46,596 nucleotides of DNA, taken from contig JAFTVU010000031.1 in NCBI GenBank assembly GCA_017465665.1, positions 1-46,596 on the forward strand, written 5' to 3'. The notes beneath the pieces are model-generated. The model did no database searches. It was not told the DNA's origin and saw only the letters and a list, made by a program, of their open reading frames with translations. Each line of letters starts with the position of its first letter. The first letter of the stretch is position 1. Of the stretch, positions 32,548 through 40,497 are shown piece by piece. The stretch is from Oscillospiraceae bacterium. GTDB lineage: Bacteria > Bacillota > Clostridia > Oscillospirales > Ruminococcaceae. The position numbers were made by a program, and so were the translations under genes.

Positions 32548-35500
32548 TCAGTTGTTCATCGCTGTTATAACACCGCGCATTACATCCAGAGGCTTATCGC
32601 CCTTTGCAAGCCGCACCGCCAAATGAGCTCTGCCCATGGTCTCAAGCTGCATTTTGCTGCCGAATTGCTCAGCCACATTGGCTATGCGCTGCATATCAAA
32701 TTTTGAGATGAAGAACTTTATCAGATCGTCGTTCTGGGTTATCTCAGTGATATCAACTGCGGAAGCCATGTTTCTGAGGCGCGCGACATCAATCAGTCCA
32801 AGCACAGACTTCGGCGGCTCTCCATAGCGGTCGATAAGCTCATCTGTAATATCAAAGCTGTCCTCCTCGGTCTGTATACGGGCTATCTTACGGTAGCAAT
32901 CTACACGCTGAGCCTGATTGGAAATGTAGGTTTCGGGGATATATGCGTCTATGCGGATATCTACAAGGCACTCCTCCTTGTGTACATCCACCTCGCCCTG
33001 CTCTTCCCTGACAGCTTCACCAAGCAATTGCAGATACATATCATAACCGACATTTGCAAGATGACCTGACTGACTTGCGCCAAGAATATTGCCTGCACCA
33101 CGTATCTCCAGATCGCGCAGCGCAATTCTGAAGCCGCTGCCGAACTGCGTAAACTCGCGTATCGCGTCAAGACGCTTCTGAGCTATCTCTGTGAGCACCT
33201 TGCCGCGCTTGAAAGTAAAGTACGCATAAGCGCGCTTGTTTGTTCTGCCGACGCGACCTCTCAGCTGATGCAGCTGTGCAAGACCCATGTGGTCTGCATT
33301 TTCAATAATGAGCGTATTAACATTCGGAACATCCACGCCTGTTTCAATAATAGTGGTGCAGACAAGGATATCAAGCTCGCCGTCAAGCAGCTGTCGCCAT
33401 ATCTCCAGTACCTGATCCTCGCTCATCTTACCGTGAGCAACACCGATACGCGCCTCAGGGATGAGCTTTTTTAGCGATTCAGCACAGCTGTATATGGATT
33501 CTATCCTGTTGTGGATGTAATATACCTGTCCGTTGCGGCGCATTTCCTTTAATATAGCCTGTGCAATGATACCTAGATCGTGCTCAATAACATAAGACGC
33601 TATCGGCTGCCTGTCCTGAGGAGGCTCATCCAGCACGCTCATATCTCGGATACCACTCATTGCCATGTTAAGCGTACGAGGAATAGGTGTAGCTGAAAGA
33701 GTAAGCACATCCACTCCTGAAAAGGCTTCCTTGAATTTTTCCTTATGGGCAACGCCGAAGCGCTGCTCCTCGTCTATAATAGCAAGACCGAGATCTTTGA
33801 ACTTGATATCGTCCTGAATGATACGATGCGTGCCGATGAGCAGATCTATCCTGCCGCTCTTCAGACCTCTGAGTATCTCACGCTGTTCGGCAGGCGATTT
33901 ATGCCTTGAAAGCAGAGCTACATTTACAGGAAATGCTTCCATACGGCTGCACGCAGTCTGGAAGTGCTGCCATGCCAAAACTGTGGTAGGAACTAAAATC
34001 GCGCACTGCTTGCCTGCTTCGATACACTTGAACGCTGCGCGGAGCGCGACCTCCGTCTTACCGAAGCCAACGTCACCGCAGAGCAAACGCTCCATGGGAA
34101 CAGGCTTCTGCATATCAGCTTTTATCTCATCGATGCAGCGAAGCTGAGAGTCTGTTTCGATATAGCTGAAATGCGCCTCGAAATCCTCCTGCATGGAATC
34201 GTCTTCGGGGAATTCAAAGCCCTTGCTGCGCATTCGCTTTGCATACAGCTCGATAAGCTCCGCAGCCATCTCCTTAGCGGCTGCCTTGGCTTTCGCTTTG
34301 GATCTCTGCCATTGCTCTGAGTTGAGCTTATTGAGCTTTACAGTGGATGCGTCACCTGTTCCGATATATCTTGATACAAGATCAAGCTGAGTTACAGGAA
34401 CGTGCAGAACATCCTTTCCAGCATAGCGGATACGGATATAATCCTTGGAAACGCCCTGACTCTCGATCTTATGCACACCATCAAAAACACCGATACCGTG
34501 AGAATAATGTACGACAAGATCGCCAATGGAAATATCAGCAAGAGAGCGTATCTCCTCGCCCTTTTTCTTCTTGGGCGGACGTTTTCTTGCAGCATGAACA
34601 GCCGTGTGAGTAAACACGGCAAGCTTATAATTCAGATATTCGATACCTGCTGTTAGCGTACCCGGGGTAACGATGACTTTCTTGCTGAGCGGTTCAGACG
34701 GTGCGGCGCTGTATACTGCTGCAAAACCGTCATCGATCAGATCGTCGGTAAGGGTCTTTGCGCTTTTTTCGGTACCAGCGTATACTATGCAGCTGAAGCC
34801 GCGGGAAAGGTAGCTACGCAGTTCATCCTCCAGCAGCTTGTACTCGCCGCTCCATGGCGAAGTCTGGACTGCCCCCTGCGAGTCAATGATAACACCGAGC
34901 TTAAGGTCTCCTCCGCGGATAAAGGTATCAAAATATACCGCGGCACGGGCTTCCAGCTCTGAAATGAATTCGCTCTTTGTGAGCATATATCTGTCAAGAC
35001 CCTTGCAGATATGGTGCTCCTCCGTAAGTATCTTGATATCCTCGGTATGCTGTAAGGATGCGCCTCTGTACACTTCGCGCACGGTAACGTTCTCGCAGAT
35101 GAACACAGCGTTAGCATAATCAAAAACAGTTGCTTCTGAGCCGTAGCACAGCGGAAAATACTTATCGTAGCTATGCAGATCAACACCACTTCGCAGCTTT
35201 GAAACATCGTCAAGCAGCTTTTCTCGTGCCCACTCGGCATATTTACCACGCAGTTTTTTAGCAATTGCTTCTATTTTTTCGCAGAGGATTTCCCTGCTGT
35301 CAAACAGAGCTTCAGATGCAGGTGAGATACAGATATAATCAAGATCGTCCGTTCTGCGCTGAGTTTCTGTATCAAAGGCTGAGATACTGTCGATGCTGTC
35401 GCCCCATAGCTCTATTCGGTAAGGGGTCGCAGAGCTGGGCGGAAAAACGTCAACGATACCACCGCGCACGGAAAACTGACCTGCGCCCTCAATCATATCC

Positions 35501-36000
35501 GCTCTTGAATAGCCTGCTGAGAGCAGCTTTTGTATAAGCTCATCCTGAGGAATATCATCGCCAGAAGTAAGTTTGACAGTGCGCTTTTCAAGCTCCTCGG
35601 GCGGTATGGTAAGCTGACCTGCGGCTTCGGGGGAGCAGACTACTACGCTGCATTTGTTCTCCAACATTGCATTCAGTGCGTAGATGCGCTTGTGCTCATA
35701 TTCGCGTGAAGCTGCCTCGTAATTTCCGAGGGCAAGCTCCTTTGCAGGATACAGCAGAGCCTTTTCATCGCCGCACATTGAATTGATATCAAGGCAGAGC
35801 TTTTGTGCCTCGCCCTCGCTCTCAGCAATGACGAGTATAGGATGAAGCTCCACTTTTGAGATCAGCGCGCTTATAAAGTGTGCCTTGTGGATATGCGAAA
35901 GTCCCGTCACAAGGGCGGGCAGTGGGTTATGCTCATCAATATATCTGCACAGCCTGTCAAACTCCTTGTTCTGACGGGCGGCATTCAGAAAAAATTCCAT
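32548..36000 (-). CDS. mfd: Transcription-repair coupling factor Mfd
   Basis: Mfd removes RNA polymerase stalled at DNA damage and recruits UvrA. The 1150-aa length is normal. Order of domains: UvrB-like region (1-about 340), RNA polymerase interaction domain (about 495-560, starting ISIGDLVVHYSHGIGVFDGVHKI), helicase motor with Walker A LCGDVGFGKTEVALRAAFK (about 645-663) and DEEQ box LAIIDEEQRFGVAHKEKF, then ATPIPRTLNMAMSGIRDMS and HQLRGRVGR motif VI, and a TRCF C-terminal domain. It starts 15 bp after pth, as in Bacillus where pth (spoVC) precedes mfd. Ribosome binding site: AGAGGT. Confidence 0.97.
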   Translation of the reverse strand: MEFFLNAARQNKEFDRLCRYIDEHNPLPALVTGLSHIHKAHFISALISKVELHPILVIAESEGEAQKLCLDINSMCGDEKALLYPAKELALGNYEAASREYEHKRIYALNAMLENKCSVVVCSPEAAGQLTIPPEELEKRTVKLTSGDDIPQDELIQKLLSAGYSRADMIEGAGQFSVRGGIVDVFPPSSATPYRIELWGDSIDSISAFDTETQRRTDDLDYICISPASEALFDSREILCEKIEAIAKKLRGKYAEWAREKLLDDVSKLRSGVDLHSYDKYFPLCYGSEATVFDYANAVFICENVTVREVYRGASLQHTEDIKILTEEHHICKGLDRYMLTKSEFISELEARAAVYFDTFIRGGDLKLGVIIDSQGAVQTSPWSGEYKLLEDELRSYLSRGFSCIVYAGTEKSAKTLTDDLIDDGFAAVYSAAPSEPLSKKVIVTPGTLTAGIEYLNYKLAVFTHTAVHAARKRPPKKKKGEEIRSLADISIGDLVVHYSHGIGVFDGVHKIESQGVSKDYIRIRYAGKDVLHVPVTQLDLVSRYIGTGDASTVKLNKLNSEQWQRSKAKAKAAAKEMAAELIELYAKRMRSKGFEFPEDDSMQEDFEAHFSYIETDSQLRCIDEIKADMQKPVPMERLLCGDVGFGKTEVALRAAFKCIEAGKQCAILVPTTVLAWQHFQTACSRMEAFPVNVALLSRHKSPAEQREILRGLKSGRIDLLIGTHRIIQDDIKFKDLGLAIIDEEQRFGVAHKEKFKEAFSGVDVLTLSATPIPRTLNMAMSGIRDMSVLDEPPQDRQPIASYVIEHDLGIIAQAILKEMRRNGQVYYIHNRIESIYSCAESLKKLIPEARIGVAHGKMSEDQVLEIWRQLLDGELDILVCTTIIETGVDVPNVNTLIIENADHMGLAQLHQLRGRVGRTNKRAYAYFTFKRGKVLTEIAQKRLDAIREFTQFGSGFRIALRDLEIRGAGNILGASQSGHLANVGYDMYLQLLGEAVREEQGEVDVHKEECLVDIRIDAYIPETYISNQAQRVDCYRKIARIQTEEDSFDITDELIDRYGEPPKSVLGLIDVARLRNMASAVDITEITQNDDLIKFFISKFDMQRIANVAEQFGSKMQLETMGRAHLAVRLAKGDKPLDVMRGVITAMNN

Positions 36001-36015
36001 TTCAGACCTCTGTTC

Positions 36016-36645
36016 TCAGGAATTATGCTTGTTCATGGCTTCGTTTATCTTATCCTGCACCATTAATTCTATGCACTCGCAGGCGTTGTTCATGCAGGCT
36101 GTCAGCGCCTCGCCGTCTTCTTTCTTGAAATGGCCGAGCACCCAGTCTGCAAGGCTGTAATCAGGATGAGGCTTTGCACCAACACCCATTTTTATGCGCG
36201 GAAAAGTATCCTTGCCTGAAAGGTAGATGATGCTCTTCATGCCGTTATGACCGCCATCGCTTCCCTTTCGGCGGATACGGAGTTTGCCCGGTTCAAGGGA
36301 AATATCATCATACACGATGATCACACGTTCAGGCGCGATCTTATAAAAGCTCATAGCCTCGGTGACTGCCTGACCGCTGTTATTCATAAAGGTCGTAGGC
36401 TTCATGATAAGACAGCGCTTGCCGCCTATCATTCCATCACAGGTCAGTGACTTGAAGCGTATCTTCTTGCAGTTCAGCTTATGCTTTTCACAGAGGGTAT
36501 CGATCGTCATAAAACCGATGTTGTGACGGGTATTTTCGTATTCGGTACCGGGATTACCGAGACCCGCAATGATGTATTCAACAGCACCTGTCGGCTCGGG
36601 TGCTCTTTCGCTCTCCAGCTTCTTGAAAATATCAAAAACGGACAT
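36016..36645 (-). CDS. pth: Peptidyl-tRNA hydrolase
   Basis: Pth frees tRNA from prematurely released peptidyl-tRNA. The 209-aa product has the catalytic signature IIAGLGNPGTEYENTRHNIGFMTID (residues about 25-49, His41 catalytic), then KPTTFMNNSG, VYDDISLEPGKLRIRRKGSDGGHNGMKSI and the lid/C-terminal helices. A 22-residue N-terminal extension (MSVFDIFKKLESERAPEPTGAV) precedes the usual start and is preceded by AAAGGAG, so it seems to be translated. It forms an operon with mfd, has its own sigma-A promoter and carries a hairpin in the leader. Confidence 0.96.
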   Translation of the reverse strand: MSVFDIFKKLESERAPEPTGAVEYIIAGLGNPGTEYENTRHNIGFMTIDTLCEKHKLNCKKIRFKSLTCDGMIGGKRCLIMKPTTFMNNSGQAVTEAMSFYKIAPERVIIVYDDISLEPGKLRIRRKGSDGGHNGMKSIIYLSGKDTFPRIKMGVGAKPHPDYSLADWVLGHFKKEDGEALTACMNNACECIELMVQDKINEAMNKHNS

Positions 36646-36676
36646 AATATTCTCCTTTTTTCTGTACGCACAAACG

Positions 36677-36703
36677 CCACTCCGCGTTCTCAGACGGGAG
36701 TGG
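36677..36703 (-). promoter_or_regulatory. Leader hairpin of the pth-mfd operon
   Basis: CCACTCC and GGAGTGG (36677-36683, 36697-36703) pair perfectly around a 13-nt loop, between the promoter and the pth ribosome binding site. No T run follows, so a stabilising or protein-binding element is more likely than an attenuator. Confidence 0.45.
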
Positions 36704-36723
36704 TTGTCTTTATTACTTCTGAT

Positions 36724-36752
36724 ATTTTAGCACAAACAAGAGGGTTTGTCAA
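36724..36752 (-). promoter_or_regulatory. Sigma-A promoter of pth-mfd
   Basis: On the minus strand TTGACA (36747-36752), 17-bp spacer, TAAAAT (36724-36729), about 80 bp before the pth start. Confidence 0.78.
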
Positions 36753-36769
36753 CAAAAAACAAAAAGAAA

Positions 36770-36791
36770 ACTGCCGATAGATGTCGGCAGT
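36770..36791 (-). terminator. Terminator of the HEXXH membrane protein gene
   Basis: ACTGCCGA/TCGGCAGT (36784-36791 with 36770-36777) followed on the minus strand by TTTTCTTTTTGTTTTTTG, 8 bp after the gene's stop. Confidence 0.85.
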
Positions 36792-36798
36792 ACGATGT

Positions 36799-37266
36799 TT
36801 AATCTATTAAAAGCTGTTCCATCGACTTCTGATGAGTCACATTCTCTCCCAGTGCATTTGCCCAGCTTTCAGTGAAGAACGAAAAATATGACAGCTGACG
36901 CACTTTTCTCAGCTTAGCACAATACGGAAGAAAACCCCACAATGTAGACGGGATACCGATAATTATCAGATAAAGCGGACCTAATAATATCGACTGTATA
37001 GTATGACCGTATTCGTGTACCAGCAGCCGTGAGGAAAGCTCCTCCATGGTATATTCATCTTTCAGCTTGTCATAGAAGAATGGCTCAGCAGTGACGAAAA
37101 CAAACATACCCAGTGAAACGCTGGACTTGTCGCTCCATTCGGTAACGACAGCGCCATGATAAAAATAGTGCTTTTCACGGATATGAAACAGAAACACGAA
37201 CAGCCCGAGCAGCGTCTGGAGTATACCCAGTGTACACTGACATAAGCAATACAGAATATTTCTCAT
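36799..37266 (-). CDS. Putative membrane metalloprotease-like protein (HEXXH)
   Basis: This is a 155-aa protein with an N-terminal hydrophobic helix (about residues 5-27) and a second hydrophobic stretch (94-115). HEYGH at 84-88 is a perfect HEXXH zinc site followed by TIQS, and a conserved-looking ESWANALG lies at 133-140, where the Glu could be a third ligand. I recall similar unnamed proteins in gut Firmicutes and Bacteroidetes, but no experimentally defined family. It may be a small integral-membrane peptidase or a non-catalytic zinc protein. It stands alone with its own terminator, downstream of the SPFH gene. Confidence 0.78.
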   Translation of the reverse strand: MRNILYCLCQCTLGILQTLLGLFVFLFHIREKHYFYHGAVVTEWSDKSSVSLGMFVFVTAEPFFYDKLKDEYTMEELSSRLLVHEYGHTIQSILLGPLYLIIIGIPSTLWGFLPYCAKLRKVRQLSYFSFFTESWANALGENVTHQKSMEQLLID

Positions 37267-37274
37267 ATCTACCT

Positions 37275-37309
37275 CAAAAAAGCCGCTCCCAAACTAACAG
37301 GAGCGGCTT
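37275..37309 (-). terminator. Terminator of the SPFH gene
   Basis: AAGCCGCTCC (37280-37289) pairs with GGAGCGGCTT (37300-37309); on the minus strand six T residues follow. It lies 7 bp after the SPFH stop. Confidence 0.88.
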
Positions 37310-37316
37310 AGCTTAA

Positions 37317-38663
37317 TTATACGATATCGTCAGCGTCAAAGGGATCGCCGCACTCGGGACAGAACTTGGGAGGATTCTTGGGATCCTCAGGCTCCCATCC
37401 GCACTTATCGCACTTGTAGAGAGGGGTACCTGCGGGCTTGGGCTTGCCACACTCGGAGCAGAACTTGCCCTTGTTCTGAGCGCCGCATGCACAGCTCCAG
37501 AAGTTTGTATCTGCAGGCTTGGGTGTACCGCAGTTAGCGCAGAACTTGCCTGTGTTATCTGTGCCGCAGCTGCACTTCCATGTACCTGCCGCAGGAGCTG
37601 CGGGAGCTGCGGGAGCAGCCTGAGGTGCAGGTGCTGCCTGCTGCTGAGCCATAGCCTGTTGCTGCTGCATTGCCATCATATTCTGAGCATTGAAGCCGCC
37701 TGCCTGCTGAGCCATGTTCATGCCCATGAAGCCCATCATAGCGCCGCCCTGATTGCCTGCTGCGATCTTCATTGCATCGCCCTGTGCCTCAACCAGATGA
37801 GCCATGCCCATATCAGCGTTGCGGTAAACTGCCTTACGCTGAAGATCGGTGATCATTGCCTGATCCTCCTTGGAAAGTGTAGGAGGATTCATGTTAAAGG
37901 ACTCGATATGCAGACCACGGAGCTCTCCCCACTTCTTGGAGAGGATCTCGTTAAGCGCATCGCAGATCTCAAGTGTGTGACCGGGCAGACCGCTGGGTCT
38001 TACGCCGAGCTCGGAGATCTTAGCAAGAGCAGGCTGAAGTGCTGTAACTACTTCGGACTTCAGTGTGCTGTCAAGAGTGCTTCTGCGGTATACATCAGGA
38101 ACATTTCCGCATACATTTGTATAGAACAGTACAGGGTTTGTGATACGGTATGTATACTCACCGTTGCAGCGCAGTGTAACATCCACATCCAGACCGATGT
38201 TCTTATCCAGAACACGGAAAGGAATGGGGTTTACTGTGCCGTACTTGTTATCAAGTATCTCCTTGGTGTTGATGTAGTATACGCGCTGATCACGTCCTGC
38301 CTCGCCGCCGTAGGTGATACGGCTGCCGAGATCCTTGAGGGTGTTTATTATAGCGTCACCGAGATCTCCTGCAAATACAGAGGGAGACATATCGGACTTG
38401 TACTCGAATACGCCTGCTTCAGCCGCAACCTCTACTACCTTGCCGTCTGCAACGATAAGAGCACACTGACCCTCGTTTACTGCAATGGCAGAGCCGTTGG
38501 TGATGATATTATCTGCGCCGTTGTTCGTACCCTTGCTGCCTACGCGCTTGCGAGCCTTTGCTGCAAGAATATCTGACGTAAGAGCGTCACAATAGATGTA
38601 TTCCTTATACTGATCCGCAAGAGTGCCGGATACTGCATTTAATGCTGCCTTGATTAATCCCAT
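37317..38663 (-). CDS. SPFH-domain protein with three C-terminal zinc ribbons
   Basis: This 448-aa protein is of the YdjI/virion-core-like SPFH group. Residues 1-about 320 hold the SPFH (band 7-like) scaffold, with KGTNNGADNIITNGSAIAVNEGQCALIVADGKVVEVAAEAGVFEY near 45-90. A Met/Gln/Ala/Pro-rich linker (about 322-357) leads to three zinc ribbons: CSCG...CANCG, CACG...CSECG and CDKCG...CPECG. In Bacillus the related YdjI (YdjFGHI system) is recruited to the membrane under envelope stress. No membrane span is visible, and no PspA-like partner gene lies beside it here. It has its own promoter and terminator. Confidence 0.88.
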   Translation of the reverse strand: MGLIKAALNAVSGTLADQYKEYIYCDALTSDILAAKARKRVGSKGTNNGADNIITNGSAIAVNEGQCALIVADGKVVEVAAEAGVFEYKSDMSPSVFAGDLGDAIINTLKDLGSRITYGGEAGRDQRVYYINTKEILDNKYGTVNPIPFRVLDKNIGLDVDVTLRCNGEYTYRITNPVLFYTNVCGNVPDVYRRSTLDSTLKSEVVTALQPALAKISELGVRPSGLPGHTLEICDALNEILSKKWGELRGLHIESFNMNPPTLSKEDQAMITDLQRKAVYRNADMGMAHLVEAQGDAMKIAAGNQGGAMMGFMGMNMAQQAGGFNAQNMMAMQQQQAMAQQQAAPAPQAAPAAPAAPAAGTWKCSCGTDNTGKFCANCGTPKPADTNFWSCACGAQNKGKFCSECGKPKPAGTPLYKCDKCGWEPEDPKNPPKFCPECGDPFDADDIV

Positions 38664-38696
38664 ATTATTACTCCTTTCAGATTAAAAGATAGTTAT

Positions 38697-38725
38697 ATTT
38701 TACAGCAAAATCACCGAAATGTCAA
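38697..38725 (-). promoter_or_regulatory. Sigma-A promoter of the SPFH gene
   Basis: On the minus strand TTGACA (38720-38725), 17-bp spacer, TAAAAT (38697-38702), 33 bp before the start codon. Confidence 0.8.
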
Positions 38726-38784
38726 TATATAGCGGTATGATTTTTTGTTAAAATTTGCGCTGCAAAATTTTAATGCGCTACATC

Positions 38785-38813
38785 TTGACAAATCGTTACA
38801 ATTGTAGTATAAT
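38785..38813 (+). promoter_or_regulatory. Consensus promoter of tRNA-Pro
   Basis: TTGACA (38785-38790), 17-bp spacer, TATAAT (38808-38813); the mature tRNA begins 11 bp after the -10 box. Confidence 0.88.
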
Positions 38814-38824
38814 ATTAAAGCTAT

Positions 38825-38900
38825 CGGGGTGTGGCGCAGTTGGTAGCGCGCGAAGTTTGGGACTTCGATGCCGCAGGTTCGAATCCTGTCACTCCGACCA
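38825..38900 (+). tRNA. tRNA-Pro, anticodon TGG
   Basis: Acceptor CGGGGTG pairs with CACTCCG, D stem GCGC/GCGC, anticodon stem CGAAG/CTTCG around loop TTTGGGA (anticodon TGG), T stem GCAGG/CCTGT with TTCGAAT. CCA is encoded. A 76-nt cloverleaf with its own promoter and terminator. Confidence 0.97.
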
Positions 38901-38907
38901 TACTATG

Positions 38908-38931
38908 AGCCCGTCCATTGGACGGGCTTTA
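38908..38931 (+). terminator. tRNA-Pro terminator
   Basis: AGCCCGTCC (38908-38916) pairs perfectly with GGACGGGCT (38920-38928) around loop ATT, followed by TT. The inner CCGTCCATTGG word is the same as in the tRNA-Arg terminator. Confidence 0.82.
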
Positions 38932-39011
38932 AGTTGCGTTATGACATATTGAAAATGCAAACGAAATGTGTTATACTTATATCATAATTTGAATATTTGG
39001 TTATTTTGTTG

Positions 39012-39054
39012 AAAGGAGTTGAGTTGTTCATTTATAAAGAACAACATATTGAAC
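39012..39054 (+). promoter_or_regulatory. Ribosome binding site separated from the start by a hairpin
   Basis: AAAGGAG (39012-39018) is 36 bases from the only suitable ATG (39055). Between them GTTGTTC (39023-39029) and GAACAAC (39039-39045) form a perfect 7-bp hairpin. If it folds, the effective spacing falls to about 13 bases. An in-frame TTG at 39019 is too close to AAAGGAG to be used. Confidence 0.5.
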
Positions 39055-40239
39055 ATGCATACCTTTTCTGATAAATTGATTACAGATTATGAGGAAAAAG
39101 CTAATCTCGCAATGGCATTTATCTGCCGCGCAATGATGCTTTTCATGTTGCTGGTCATCGTCCTCAATCTTCTGGGCGTATTCATTATTGAAGACACCAT
39201 TTATCCTGTTCTTATATTTTCAGCGGCTATCATGTTTGTGCCAACGATACTTTATAATTTCTTACATATAAATTCGATAACGGTGCGTTACATTGTTCTT
39301 ACGTTGTTCGTGATAATGTCAGGCATTTTGTATTCTATACTATCCTACCATGTGATAATGATGCTCTGCTTCCCTGTTGTTCTTTCCTGCCTGTACTGCG
39401 ATCTGAAAAGTGTAATATATACTTCAGCTCTTGGAATTCCTGTAATAATCGTATCACATCTTCTGTCTGCCTACTTCAGTGTCGTTCCCGACGAACCGTT
39501 AGTGGAACTTGAAGATATAATAGTATATGGCATATTACCCAGACTTATAGAATATATCGGATTTGTTATCATCTGCTGCAGTATGGCAAGAAAAATACAG
39601 AAGCTGATAAAAGGTCTTGCAGATAAGAACAATGAGCTTTATCATGAGCAGGAAGTAATAGTTACTTCCCTTGCTGAAATGATAGAAGCACAATCACACG
39701 AGACGGGTCAACATGTAAAGCGTGTTTCCGAATACACAAAAATACTCTGCACTGCTCTCAATATGTCTGATGAGGAAACATGGAAAGTCAGCAATGCTGC
39801 TGCCCTGCACGACGTAGGTAAGATAATGATCCCTCAGGAGATCATCAATAAACCTGGCAAACTTACCGCCGATGAATTTGAGATCATAAAAACACATGTT
39901 CAATATGGAAAAAAGCTGCTTGAGAAATCTTCAGGAGAACTGATGAGAGTATCTTCAAACATCGCACATCACCACCACGAAAAGTATGATGGAACAGGTT
40001 ACATGGGTATACAGGGTGATAATATCGATCTGTATGCGCGATGTGTATCTGTTGCAGATGTGTTTGATGCTTTGGTCAGCAAGCGACCTTATAAAAAGGC
40101 CTGGCTACCCGAAGATGCACGAAAAGAGATCGTTTCTCAGAGTGGTCGTCAGTTTGATCCTGTAATCGTAAAAGCATTTGACGATAACTACGATAAATTC
40201 ATAGAAGTGCTGAATAAGTACCCTGATTCTTACGAGTAA
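39055..40239 (+). CDS. Membrane HD-GYP domain protein (putative c-di-GMP phosphodiesterase)
   Basis: HD-GYP enzymes hydrolyse cyclic di-GMP to pGpG or GMP. The 394-aa product has six hydrophobic spans in residues 22-178, a short linker helix (180-200), and the catalytic domain from about 203. The HD residues are His252-Asp253 in AALHDVGK, with further ligands in ETGQHVKR (216-223), KTHVQYGKKLL (His281) and HHHHEKYDGTGY (305-316). The GYP motif reads GYM, a Pro-to-Met change that gives the domain a degenerate name motif while the metal ligands remain. The N-terminal membrane part probably senses a signal. The next gene encodes an EAL phosphodiesterase. Start choice is discussed with the hairpin upstream. 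Confidence 0.87.
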   Translation: MHTFSDKLITDYEEKANLAMAFICRAMMLFMLLVIVLNLLGVFIIEDTIYPVLIFSAAIMFVPTILYNFLHINSITVRYIVLTLFVIMSGILYSILSYHVIMMLCFPVVLSCLYCDLKSVIYTSALGIPVIIVSHLLSAYFSVVPDEPLVELEDIIVYGILPRLIEYIGFVIICCSMARKIQKLIKGLADKNNELYHEQEVIVTSLAEMIEAQSHETGQHVKRVSEYTKILCTALNMSDEETWKVSNAAALHDVGKIMIPQEIINKPGKLTADEFEIIKTHVQYGKKLLEKSSGELMRVSSNIAHHHHEKYDGTGYMGIQGDNIDLYARCVSVADVFDALVSKRPYKKAWLPEDARKEIVSQSGRQFDPVIVKAFDDNYDKFIEVLNKYPDSYE

Positions 40240-40263
40240 TATTTGTACATTACTTTACTACTT

Positions 40264-40297
40264 CTGCCCTGTTTACTTTTGTGGACAGGGCTTCTTT
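40264..40297 (+). terminator. Terminator of the HD-GYP gene
   Basis: GCCCTGT (40266-40272) pairs with ACAGGGC (40285-40291) followed by TTCTTTAT. Confidence 0.7.
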
Positions 40298-40383
40298 ATG
40301 CAACAATGAGTTTACCCGTTCACATGATAAGGATAAAATTATGTCTTTAATGAGAAGTTTTATATGTGGCGCTCTGTAAATAC

Positions 40384-40412
40384 TTGATTTTCCATACAAA
40401 ATATGTTAAAAT
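40384..40412 (+). promoter_or_regulatory. Sigma-A promoter of the EAL gene
   Basis: TTGATT (40384-40389), 17-bp spacer, TAAAAT (40407-40412). The leader would be about 80 nt. I saw no c-di-GMP riboswitch core in it. Confidence 0.65.
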
Positions 40413-40497
40413 CAATATGATTATATATTAATAACACTTCTACACGACATTATATGTTCGGACGTTGTATAAATACTGATCTTAACGGAGGCTCTAC

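Noticed and set aside
38755-38952. 65-aa plus-strand ORF across tRNA-Pro
   Set aside because: It covers the promoter, tRNA and terminator and has no ribosome binding site.
40413-40497. c-di-GMP riboswitch in the EAL leader
   Set aside because: No GEMM core or matching paired elements could be found, and 85 nt is short for one.
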